This document shows positions 1-7,281 of a stretch of DNA of 64,000 nt, in pieces. Position 1 is the first letter of the stretch, and every line of letters starts with the position of its first letter. Source of the stretch: Candidatus Rhodoferax randersensis (GTDB lineage Bacteria > Pseudomonadota > Gammaproteobacteria > Burkholderiales > Burkholderiaceae_C); NCBI GenBank assembly GCA_016718155.1, contig JADKEH010000015.1:1-64000 (forward strand). The letters are read 5' to 3'. A program made the position numbers and the translations under genes. A model generated the notes under the pieces. It was not told the origin of the DNA, did no database searches, and saw nothing but the letters and a program-made list of their open reading frames with translations.

Positions 1-570
1 GCACCACAGCTCTTCCCGCGTGAAGGCATCCAGCGCGCCAAAGGGTTCGTCAAGCAGCAGCATCTTGGGCTCATGAATCAGTGCGCGGCAGATGCTGGCG
101 CGCTGTTGCATGCCGCCCGACAGTTGCCAGGGGAACTTGTCCTCGTAGCCGGCCAGGCCGACCTTTTGCAGCAGCATGCGGGCGCGTTCTTCGTACTGTT
201 TGCGCCGAGCCTTGAACTGGCTGCGGTGCGGCTCCACGATTTCCAACGGCAGCAGCACGTTGTGCATGGTCGTGCGCCAGGGCAGCAGCGACGGCGCCTG
301 AAACGCCATGCCGGATATCTTCAATGGCCCGGTGACGGGCTGGCCATCGATCAGGATCTGGCCGCGCGATGGCATCTTCAGCCCGGTGGTGAGCTTCATG
401 AAGGTGGACTTGCCGCAGCCCGACGGCCCGACGATGGCGATGAACTCGCCCTGGCGCACGCTCAGATCAATCGCCTCCACCGCGAAGTGATTGGCCGCCA
501 GCAGTTCCTCGTTGTAGGCGAGCCAAACGTCGCGAAACGCGACGAATTCCCTATCGGGCTGGGGGTTCAT
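1..570 (-). CDS. ABC transporter ATP-binding protein, nitrate/sulfonate/taurine type (3' end outside window)
   Basis: Cytoplasmic ATPase of an SsuB/TauB/NrtD-like importer. About 190 codons are in the window and the C-terminus lies beyond base 1. Read from the ATG at 570, it shows Walker A GPSGCGKST, the Q-loop, the signature LSGGMQQR and Walker B MLLLDEP followed by the D-loop. Only one base separates its ATG from the stop of the substrate-binding protein upstream on the same strand, so the two are surely cotranscribed. A permease is expected further left. The family assignment is firm. The substrate cannot be read from the ATPase; the nitrogen-type promoter features upstream of the partner gene hint at a nitrogen-containing compound (inference). 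Confidence 0.93.
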   Translation of the reverse strand, partial: MNPQPDREFVAFRDVWLAYNEELLAANHFAVEAIDLSVRQGEFIAIVGPSGCGKSTFMKLTTGLKMPSRGQILIDGQPVTGPLKISGMAFQAPSLLPWRTTMHNVLLPLEIVEPHRSQFKARRKQYEERARMLLQKVGLAGYEDKFPWQLSGGMQQRASICRALIHEPKMLLLDEPFGALDAFTREELWC

Positions 571-571
571 C

Positions 572-1603
572 TCACTTCTTGTTTGGCAGCACGTTCAGCT
601 CGGCCGCACTGGGCAAAAAGCTGCCATTCCACACTGCATCCGGGTTCACGCGGGTCTTGGTATTGAAGGCGTCGGACACCTGAGATGCCATCAGCGACAG
701 GCGCGGACCCTTCACTTGTCCAAAGCCTTCGGCGCGCGCATCGGGGCTGTTGATGACGGTGTCGATGGCCAGTTTCAGGCGGCGCTGCTCCAGCTCCACG
801 TTGATGATGCCGTCGCGGGCCTTGACGGCGTCGATGGCAGCGTTGGGATTGGCGATCACGTCTTTCACGCCCTTGGTGAAGGCCTGCAAAAAGGCCTTGA
901 TCGCCGCTGGGTTCTCCTTGATGAGCTTGGGCGAAACGATGATCACGTTGCCATACAGCTTGACGCCGTTGTCCGCGTAGGGCAGCACCACCACATCGTC
1001 CGCCTTCACGCCGCGCGCCTCCAGGTTCAGCAGCGAGGTGAAGGTAAAGCCGGTGATGGCATCCACCTCGCCACGCGCCAACATGGTCTCACGCAGCGGT
1101 GGGTCCATGGCGGTCCATTGCACGCTGGCAATGCCATTGGCCTTTTGGAAGATCGGGAAGGCGCGTCGGCCCGCGTCAAACACCGGGGCGCCCAGCTTCT
1201 TGCCGTTCAGGTCGGCGGGGGTCTTGATGCCGGATTTCTTGAGCGCCATCACGGATGCAGGCGTGTTGTTGTAGACCATCATCACGGCCACCGGCTTGTT
1301 GGCCGCGTCGGGATTGTTGGCGTGGAATTCCATCAGCGCGGCCAGGTCCGCAAAACCGATGTCGTAACTGCCCGAGGCCACCCGCGTCACGGTGCCGCCA
1401 GAGCCGTTGCCTGCGTCGATGCTGACGTTGAGGTTGGCGTCCTTGAAGTAGCCTTTGGCCGCAGGCACCAAAAACAGCGCCGCCGGCCCCTCAAAGCGCC
1501 AGTCGAGCTGGAATTTGAGCGCGGTGGTCTGCGCCTGGGCGCTGGCAAAAGCGAAAGCAGCGGCAATGACCGCAGTGGCTTGGAGAAAGGTGCGTCGCGT
1601 CAT
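572..1603 (-). CDS. NMT1/SsuA-type ABC transporter substrate-binding protein
   Basis: Periplasmic solute-binding protein, 343 aa, delivering substrate to the importer whose ATPase follows. The start is set at 1603 because a CAGGAGC ribosome site precedes it and because the N-terminus MTRRTFLQA followed by a hydrophobic run and AQAQ is a good signal peptide with a Tat-like twin arginine. An open frame extends further upstream but is unlikely to be coding. The mature part begins LKFQLDWRFEGPAALF, typical of NMT1/THI5-like binding proteins for thiamine precursors, sulfonates, nitrate, hydantoins and pyrimidines. The stop is one base from the ATPase start. A 25-base perfect dyad (1687-1711) and a sigma-54-like element (1649-1664) lie upstream. 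Family is certain, ligand unknown. Confidence 0.92.
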   Translation of the reverse strand: MTRRTFLQATAVIAAAFAFASAQAQTTALKFQLDWRFEGPAALFLVPAAKGYFKDANLNVSIDAGNGSGGTVTRVASGSYDIGFADLAALMEFHANNPDAANKPVAVMMVYNNTPASVMALKKSGIKTPADLNGKKLGAPVFDAGRRAFPIFQKANGIASVQWTAMDPPLRETMLARGEVDAITGFTFTSLLNLEARGVKADDVVVLPYADNGVKLYGNVIIVSPKLIKENPAAIKAFLQAFTKGVKDVIANPNAAIDAVKARDGIINVELEQRRLKLAIDTVINSPDARAEGFGQVKGPRLSLMASQVSDAFNTKTRVNPDAVWNGSFLPSAAELNVLPNKK

Positions 1604-1648
1604 GAAAGCTCCTGAGCTGGGTAGGGATAAGGATTCCGAAAGAGGACA

Positions 1649-1664
1649 CGCAAAAAGAATGCCG
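1649..1664 (-). promoter_or_regulatory. Possible sigma-54 (-24/-12) promoter of the NMT1-type transporter
   Basis: On the minus strand the 16-mer reads CGGCATTCTTTTTGCG. It has GG and GC at the -24/-12 spacing of the RpoN consensus TGGCACG-N4-TTGCW, with the T-rich spacer common in real sites. A transcript would start near 1638, leaving about 35 bases of leader before the ATG at 1603. Three of the less conserved positions deviate, so this is a moderate call. Confidence 0.45.
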
Positions 1665-1686
1665 GACGGATTGCTGGGCCATGGGT

Positions 1687-1711
1687 GTCTTGCCCCATTT
1701 TGGGGCAAGAC
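1687..1711. promoter_or_regulatory. Perfect 11-bp dyad resembling an NtrC site
   Basis: Arms GTCTTGCCCCA and TGGGGCAAGAC are separated by TTT. The 17-bp core TGCCCCATTTTGGGGCA follows the layout of NtrC enhancer sites (TGCACC-N5-GGTGCA), differing at one symmetric position per arm. Its centre is about 60 bp upstream of the inferred sigma-54 start, closer than usual for an enhancer. It could instead be the operator of an unrelated regulator. There is no T-tract, so it is not a terminator. Confidence 0.5.
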
Positions 1712-1793
1712 AGGCCCCGATTTGCTCAGGTGCAACCCGATACCTGGCCCGGCCCCAAGCCGCGCGCACCGGAGCTGCTCCACACACAATTGA

Positions 1794-1819
1794 GTGTTAC
1801 ACTTATTTATGTGTAACAC
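1794..1819. promoter_or_regulatory. Palindromic operator upstream of the toxin-antitoxin genes
   Basis: Perfect inverted repeat GTGTTACAC / GTGTAACAC separated by eight A/T bases (TTATTTAT). It ends 19 bases before the antitoxin ATG at 1838. RHH antitoxins usually repress their own promoter through such palindromes, so an autoregulatory operator is the natural reading (inference). Confidence 0.7.
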
Positions 1820-1837
1820 CCACACCAAAGGCTAGTC

Positions 1838-2185
1838 ATGGCAGAAACCGTCAATTTCACGGGCGCGGTGGATCGCGAGTTGCTCAAGCGCGCCAAAGTA
1901 GTTGCCGCCAAGTCAGAAACCTCGCTCAACGCCTTGTTCAACACCGAGCTGCGCCATCTGGTGGACACTTTCGAAGCCGCTGAAAGCGCAGGCAATCAGA
2001 ACTTCCGAACCCTGCTCGATTTCTCGCTCGGCAAAATTGACGACCTCACGGCGATGCAAACCTTGGGCCTTGACAGCCAGGAAGACCTGTTTCTACTAAT
2101 GGCGCAAGCGCACTTGCCGATGCCCAGACTGCCGGAGCAAGTGACCCAAAGCATGGTGGAAGAACTAAACGCGCTGATGCGGTGA
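1838..2185 (+). CDS. RHH-type antitoxin of a PIN-domain toxin-antitoxin module
   Basis: A 115-aa protein, first gene of a two-gene operon. The N-terminal ~45 residues look like a ribbon-helix-helix fold: a short strand (TVNFTGAVD), a basic helix (ELLKRAKVVAAKSETS) and a second helix (LNALFNTELRHLVD). The rest is acidic/hydrophobic and probably wraps the toxin. Its stop overlaps the toxin start by four bases (GTGA), the translational coupling typical of type II modules. A perfect palindrome lies just upstream. I do not recognise a named family. The antitoxin role is inferred from fold, order and the PIN partner. Confidence 0.72.
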   Translation: MAETVNFTGAVDRELLKRAKVVAAKSETSLNALFNTELRHLVDTFEAAESAGNQNFRTLLDFSLGKIDDLTAMQTLGLDSQEDLFLLMAQAHLPMPRLPEQVTQSMVEELNALMR

Positions 2186-2742
2186 GTACCCACCCGGTGA
2201 CCCCCGCTCAGGTTGTTCTATTGCCCGACGCGGGGCCGCTGATCACATTGGCCTACGCCAATGCCTTGGACTTGCTGCTCCGACCGCAATGGTCGGTGCA
2301 ACTGGTCGATATGGTGCTGCACGAAGTCACCCGCAACCAGACGCCAAGCAGCGCACGAATCGCCGAGTGGGCGGCCAAGCTCCCCACCGTGCCGACGCGC
2401 GTCTTTCAACAGTACAGCGATGCCAAGGTGGCCGCGAAGGGCCAACTGCGCAAGGCCAATCTGGGCGAGTTGGCCATTCAGGAGTGCATGAACGAGTTCG
2501 CCCTGACTGCCCCGCCGACGGTTGGCGTATTTTTGTTCGAAGACCACAAAATTGCCCGAGCCAGCTTTCTGATCCCGGGCAACTGCCACAAGATCAGCAC
2601 GCGGGCCTACTTGCTCTTCCTGGAGCAACGGGAGCTGCTTGATGCCGGGCAGACCGCCGCATCGGTGGAACGCGCGGCAATTCAAAACAGCCGCAGCTTT
2701 TCACGACTGCACTTTCCACCACCCTACAAAGGGCTGGAATAA
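2182..2742 (+). CDS. PIN-domain toxin (putative ribonuclease)
   Basis: A 186-aa protein beginning at a GTG that overlaps the antitoxin stop. The acidic quartet of PIN nucleases can be placed at D16 (LLPDAGPLI), E48 (VLHEVTRN), E96 (NLGELAIQE) and D121 (FLFEDHKIA). PIN toxins of the VapC type cleave tRNA or rRNA. This one is longer than classical VapC (~130 aa), with ~50 extra C-terminal residues that end in the basic/aromatic stretch RLHFPPPYKGLE. The target is unknown. PIN fold and TA arrangement are well supported; toxicity is inferred. Confidence 0.75.
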   Translation: MSTHPVTPAQVVLLPDAGPLITLAYANALDLLLRPQWSVQLVDMVLHEVTRNQTPSSARIAEWAAKLPTVPTRVFQQYSDAKVAAKGQLRKANLGELAIQECMNEFALTAPPTVGVFLFEDHKIARASFLIPGNCHKISTRAYLLFLEQRELLDAGQTAASVERAAIQNSRSFSRLHFPPPYKGLE

Positions 2743-2787
2743 AGCCTCGGCCTGGGCGGACCGGCAGGCCGGGCCGTTTGGGGCCAG

Positions 2788-2811
2788 GGATTGCCACGTG
2801 TTCGCAATGAC
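2788..2811. repeat. Degenerate half-copy of the GTCATTGCGAG dispersed repeat
   Basis: The stretch GATTGCCACGTGTTCGCAATGAC matches one arm of the hairpin repeat found in full at 38031-38105. It sits in the 96-bp gap between the convergent PIN toxin and AI-2E permease genes. Confidence 0.55.
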
Positions 2812-2838
2812 GATGCTCTTGCATGTCACCGGCTCGCC

Positions 2839-3885
2839 CTACAACCACTCGCGCCACACCGCCAACGCCACGGCCAGGATCACTGGGCCCAGGAACAGGC
2901 CCACCAGACCAAATGCGGCCAGCCCGCCCAGCACGCCGAACAGGGCCAGGATGAAAGGCACGTTGCTACCACGGGACAGCAGCATCGGGCGCACGATGTT
3001 GTCCACCCAGGACACCACCAGCACGCCCCACAGCAGCAGGCCAATGCCAGCCGTGGTCTGCCCGGTGAACAGCAGCCACAGCCCGGCCGTGCCCCACACG
3101 ACGGGCGTGCCAAAGGGAATCAGCGCAATCAGCACCGTCAAGGCGGCCAGCGTGGCCGGCGCCGGCAGCCCGGCCACCCAGTAGCCCAGGCCCGCCACCA
3201 GCCCTTGCACGATGGCCGTGAGCACAATGCCATAGACCACCGCACGTGTGGTGTTGGCCACCGCGTCCACATAGCCCTGGGTGCGCTCACCCAGCAAGCC
3301 CTTGAGCACAGTGCGCGCCTGGTCCAGCAGGCTGTGGCCGTGCAGGTAGACAAAGAAAAGGGTGAACAGCGCAAAGCCCAGCTTGGCCAGGTTCTTGCCC
3401 ACGCCGCCCACCAGCGCCCAGGTTTCGGTGTCGAGCTTGCCGATCAGGTTCTTGATCTCGGTCTGCCAGCGCATTGGCTCGACCATCACCGCCTGCAGCC
3501 AGGCGGCCAGCTCCGGGCCGACGACGGGCAGGCTGGCTACAAAGGGGGGCGGACGCAGCCGGCCGGCGGCCATCTCGGCGGCCAGGTGATCGGCCAGCGC
3601 GCCGGCATCGGCCTGCAGTAGGAAGAACAGCCACAGCGTGGGCAGCACCACCAGGGCCGACATGCACAGCGTCATACACAGCGCGCTCAGCCAGGCCCGA
3701 TTGCCAGCCAGGCGCAACAGCCGCTCAAATAGCGGCCAGGAGGCAAACGCCAGAATGCCGGCCCACAGCATCGACACCACAAAGGGGGCCAACACCACCG
3801 CCACGGCGGTGGCCAGCATGGCCACAATCAACCCGAGCACGATTAGCCGGATCGTCTCGCTGTTGATCGGCTGGCGTGGCATCAT
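2839..3885 (-). CDS. AI-2E family (PerM/UPF0118) transporter
   Basis: Inner-membrane protein of 348 aa with the family layout: two N-terminal membrane segments (about residues 12-50), another near 65-90, a hydrophilic loop (~95-165), then four or five segments to the C-terminus, including the conserved GLPAP...LIPFGTPVVWG and WVDNIVRPMLL regions. Family members export autoinducer-2 or other small solutes, or act in Na+/H+ exchange; the substrate cannot be told. The start overlaps the stop of the Mrr-like gene upstream (ATGA), and a second ATG follows directly, so the first residue may be 3885 or 3882. Confidence 0.9.
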   Translation of the reverse strand: MMPRQPINSETIRLIVLGLIVAMLATAVAVVLAPFVVSMLWAGILAFASWPLFERLLRLAGNRAWLSALCMTLCMSALVVLPTLWLFFLLQADAGALADHLAAEMAAGRLRPPPFVASLPVVGPELAAWLQAVMVEPMRWQTEIKNLIGKLDTETWALVGGVGKNLAKLGFALFTLFFVYLHGHSLLDQARTVLKGLLGERTQGYVDAVANTTRAVVYGIVLTAIVQGLVAGLGYWVAGLPAPATLAALTVLIALIPFGTPVVWGTAGLWLLFTGQTTAGIGLLLWGVLVVSWVDNIVRPMLLSRGSNVPFILALFGVLGGLAAFGLVGLFLGPVILAVALAVWREWL

Positions 3886-4454
3886 GGCTTGCCCAAGAGC
3901 AGTTGTGCCAGCTCCGGCGGTGGCATCAGGCGTATGCCCTCCTCATTGGCATAGCGCTGCGCCTTGTCGCTCACAGGCGCCAGGCACACGTAAGTGGCCT
4001 GTTGTGCGCCCTGGGCACGCTGCTCAAAGGCCAGGTCCCGCAGCGCCTCCACGCCGTGGTTGGCCGCTTTCCAGCGTTTGCAGCTCACCAGCGTGGTCGT
4101 CCCGCCCTTGACCAGCTGCAAGTCCGCCGCCGCGCTGTTGAGCCGCGTCACCTCGTAACCTTGCCGACCAAAGGCCTGCTCCAACTCGCTTGAAAAATCC
4201 CGCCACGACATCTCGCCAGCGCGCGCCAGCGCCGCGTCCAGCCGCTCTGGGTTGGGCGCGTGCCACTGCCGCCAGGCCCGGATGACGCCGATCACCAGAA
4301 ACGGCAGGCCACCCATCACACCAAACGGCACGTATTGCGCGGGCAACAAGGCCTTTGCGCCGAGGGCGAAGCCAGCCACGATCAGGATGCTGACCCACCA
4401 CGGCGAGCGCAGCAGAATCGCAAACAACGAGTTTTTAGCCATCTTGTATTTCAT
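3882..4454 (-). CDS. Membrane-anchored Mrr-like restriction endonuclease-fold protein
   Basis: 190 aa from the ATG at 4454; an earlier in-frame start would add 19 unlikely residues. Two membrane segments (about residues 10-50) are followed by a cytoplasmic domain with the PD-(D/E)xK/Mrr pattern: FSSELEQAFGRQGYEV, then a LQLVKGG strand and LVSCKRW supplying the catalytic lysine, then a helix. Such membrane-tethered Mrr_cat proteins are widespread and mostly uncharacterised; they may act on foreign or damaged DNA. The usual D of the motif may be the one in AADLQL. The last codon overlaps the AI-2E permease start. Confidence 0.78.
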   Translation of the reverse strand: MKYKMAKNSLFAILLRSPWWVSILIVAGFALGAKALLPAQYVPFGVMGGLPFLVIGVIRAWRQWHAPNPERLDAALARAGEMSWRDFSSELEQAFGRQGYEVTRLNSAAADLQLVKGGTTTLVSCKRWKAANHGVEALRDLAFEQRAQGAQQATYVCLAPVSDKAQRYANEEGIRLMPPPELAQLLLGKP

Positions 4455-4588
4455 ACACCTGCCATCGAGTCCACTGCCACATAAGGACCTGAAGTGTACG
4501 AGCCCACGCACAGCGCGTCACGCTGGCGACGGCCGTCATGACACAAGACCCGTCTATAGTGTTCAGACCGATCAGCCGAGACCCCATC

Positions 4589-7261
4589 ATGAGCATTCGC
4601 AACCTCGACTCCCTGTTTGACCCCTCCTCCATCGCCGTCATCGGCGCCTCGCAACGCGTGGGTAGCCTGGGCGCCATGGTGTGGCACAACCTGACCCGTG
4701 GCAACTACGGGGGGCGCCTGTTTGCGGTCAATCTGAAGGACCGCGAACTCGACGGCCACAAGGTGGTTGCCCACGCGAAGGATTTGCCCGAGGTGCCCGC
4801 GCTGGCCGTGGTCTGTACCCCGCCGGCCACGGTACCGGGCCTGATCAAGGAACTGGCCGAACTGGGCACGCGCGCGGCCGTGGTGATGACCGCCGGTATG
4901 GACGCCACGCAGAAGCAGGCCATGCTGGCGGCGGCCCGCCCCCACCTGCTGCGCATCCTGGGCCCAAACTGCCTGGGCCTGCTGGCGCCGCACAAGGGTC
5001 TCAACGCCAGTTTTGCGCATACCGATGCACTGCCCGGCGAGCTGGCCTTTGTGTCGCAATCGGGCGCCTTGGTCACCGCCATGCTGGACTGGGCCCAGGG
5101 GCGTGGCATTGGCTTCTCGCACTTTGTGTCGATGGGCGAACACGCCGACGTGGACTTTGGCGACATGCTGGACTACCTCGCCAGCGACCCCAAGACGCGT
5201 GCCATTTTGCTGTACATCGAGTCGATCGAGTCGCCGCGCAAGTTCATGTCGGCGGCGCGCGCCGCCGCGCGCAACAAACCGGTGATTGTGGTCAAGGCCG
5301 GGCGCTCGCCGCAGGGCCAACTGGCGGCGGCCTCGCACACCGGGGCGCTGGCCGGTTCGGACATGGTCTATGACGCGGCCATCGACCGCGCTGGCATGTT
5401 GCGCGTCAACACGCTGCAAGAGTTGTTTTTGGCGGCACAGACCTTGTCGCGCTTTCGCACCAATACCAGCGATGTGATGACGATCCTGACCAACGGCGGC
5501 GGCGCCGGTGTGATGGCGGCCGACGCGGCCGCCTGGGCCGGCGTGACGCTGGCGCAGCTCAGCGAGGCCACGCGGGAGAAGCTGGACGCGGTATTGCCCG
5601 CCAACTGGTCACACGGCAACCCGGTGGACATCATTGGCGATGCCCCCGTGGCGCGCTACCAGCAGGCGCTCAAGATCCTCACTGACGACCCCACCACCGG
5701 AGCGCTGCTGTTCATCCACGCGCCTACGGCAATCGTGCCCAGTGCCGAGATCGCGCGCGCGCTGGTGCCCCTGGCCCAGCATGAGAGCTATGTGCCACCA
5801 CGCCTGATGAGCTGCTGGCTGGGTGATCCAGCGGTGGCCGAGGCTCGCCAGATCTTTCAAGGCGCCGACATCGCCAACTTCTACACCCCCGAACAGGCCG
5901 TGCGGGCCTTTGCCATGCTGGGCAACTACCGGCGCAACCAGGCCGAGCTGAGCGAGGCGCCATCGGCCCTGCAGGCCGATTTGCGCCCAGACACCGCAAC
6001 CATCAAGGCGATCATCAGCAAAGCCCTCGCTGCTGGGCGTGACATGTTGACCGAGCCCGAGGCCAAGGCCGTGCTGGAGGCTTGCCACATCACGGTGGTG
6101 CCGACGCGCCGGGTGCGCGCCAGCCCGGCGGCAGCCGTCAAGGCGGCGCTGGCGATCGGCTTCCCGGTGGTGCTGAAGATTCTGTCGGACGACATCTCGC
6201 ACAAATCGGATGTAGGTGGCGTAGCGCTGAATCTGCGCGACGAGGACGACGTGCGCGCCGCCGCCCGCACCATGCTGGCGCGGGTCAAGCGGCAACAACC
6301 CGGCGCCGTGATCCAGGGTTTCACAGTACAGACCATGCTGCAGCGTGCCCACGCGCAAGAGCTGATCATTGGCAGCGCCACCGATCCGGTGTTCGGCCCG
6401 GTGATCCTGTTTGGCCAGGGCGGTACGGCGGTGGAGGTGATGGCCGACCGTGCCATCGCCCTGCCCCCGCTGAACACGCAGTTGGCCAAGGCGCTGGTGG
6501 CGCGCACCCGTGTATCGCGCCTGCTGGCGGGCTGGCGTGACACCCCGGCGGTGGACGAGGCGGCCGTGCACCGCGCGCTGGTGGCGGTGTCGCAACTGCT
6601 GGCCGAGGTGCCCGAAATTGCCGAGCTGGACATCAATCCGCTGATTGCCAACTTTGAGGGCGCCGTAGCGCTGGATGCCCGAATCAAACTCAGCGCCGCC
6701 TGCCCTGCCGGGGCAGCCAACTTCGCCATCCGACCCTACCCGTCCGAGTTCGAAGAGAGCCTGGTGTGGCAGGGGCGCGCCATCTGCGTGCGTCCGATTC
6801 GCCCCGAGGACGAAGCGCGGCACATGGAATTTTTGCAGCACCTCGACCCCGAAGACATCCGCATGCGGGTGTTCTACAGCCGACGCACCATGGAGCGCAC
6901 CGAGCTGGCGCGCCTGGTGCAGATCGACTACGCGCGCGAAATGGCCTTCGTGGCACTGGCCCCGGGACCGGACGGCGAGCCGCAGACCCTGGGCGTGGCG
7001 CGCGCCATGGTGGACCCGGACAACATCGAGGCGGAGTTTGGCGTGATCGTGCGCTCCGAACTCAAGGGCCAGGGTCTGGGCACGCTGCTGATGGCCAAGC
7101 TGATCACTTACCTGCGCCAGCATGGCACCCAGCGTCTGGTGGCGACGGTGTTGGGGCAAAACGACCGCATGTTAAGACTGAGCAAACAGCAAGGGTTTCA
7201 GGAACGCCCACACAACGAAGGCGGTGACGGCACCAAGTCGCTGTTCCTCACGCTCAATTGA
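4589..7261 (+). CDS. Pat/PatZ-type protein lysine acyltransferase (acyl-CoA synthetase-like + GNAT)
   Basis: 890 aa, starting at the ATG at 4589 where CoA-binding-domain homology begins (MSIRNLDSLFDPSSIAVIGAS). In order: CoA-binding Rossmann domain (~1-130), succinyl-CoA-ligase-like domains (~140-460), an ATP-grasp domain (~490-700, with GFPVVLKILS and IGSATDPVFGPVILFG), and a C-terminal GNAT acetyltransferase (~725-890, with acetyl-CoA loop VRSELKGQGLGTLLM). This is the order of PatZ/YfiQ, which acetylates and shuts off acetyl-CoA synthetase and other enzymes. In this family the NDP-forming synthetase part is usually catalytically dead and acts as a regulator. An alternative is an active ADP-forming acyl-CoA synthetase. 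The following metacaspase gene begins only 20 bases after the stop. Confidence 0.9.
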   Translation: MSIRNLDSLFDPSSIAVIGASQRVGSLGAMVWHNLTRGNYGGRLFAVNLKDRELDGHKVVAHAKDLPEVPALAVVCTPPATVPGLIKELAELGTRAAVVMTAGMDATQKQAMLAAARPHLLRILGPNCLGLLAPHKGLNASFAHTDALPGELAFVSQSGALVTAMLDWAQGRGIGFSHFVSMGEHADVDFGDMLDYLASDPKTRAILLYIESIESPRKFMSAARAAARNKPVIVVKAGRSPQGQLAAASHTGALAGSDMVYDAAIDRAGMLRVNTLQELFLAAQTLSRFRTNTSDVMTILTNGGGAGVMAADAAAWAGVTLAQLSEATREKLDAVLPANWSHGNPVDIIGDAPVARYQQALKILTDDPTTGALLFIHAPTAIVPSAEIARALVPLAQHESYVPPRLMSCWLGDPAVAEARQIFQGADIANFYTPEQAVRAFAMLGNYRRNQAELSEAPSALQADLRPDTATIKAIISKALAAGRDMLTEPEAKAVLEACHITVVPTRRVRASPAAAVKAALAIGFPVVLKILSDDISHKSDVGGVALNLRDEDDVRAAARTMLARVKRQQPGAVIQGFTVQTMLQRAHAQELIIGSATDPVFGPVILFGQGGTAVEVMADRAIALPPLNTQLAKALVARTRVSRLLAGWRDTPAVDEAAVHRALVAVSQLLAEVPEIAELDINPLIANFEGAVALDARIKLSAACPAGAANFAIRPYPSEFEESLVWQGRAICVRPIRPEDEARHMEFLQHLDPEDIRMRVFYSRRTMERTELARLVQIDYAREMAFVALAPGPDGEPQTLGVARAMVDPDNIEAEFGVIVRSELKGQGLGTLLMAKLITYLRQHGTQRLVATVLGQNDRMLRLSKQQGFQERPHNEGGDGTKSLFLTLN

Positions 7262-7281
7262 AGCCCGCACGCTGCGCTGAC

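Noticed and set aside
4451..7159. Long open frames on the minus strand opposite the Pat-type acyltransferase gene (4451-5419 and 5609-7159)
   Set aside because: His/Arg/Gln-rich translations with no domain, antisense to a highly conserved protein; typical of high-GC DNA where third-position GC keeps the opposite frame open.
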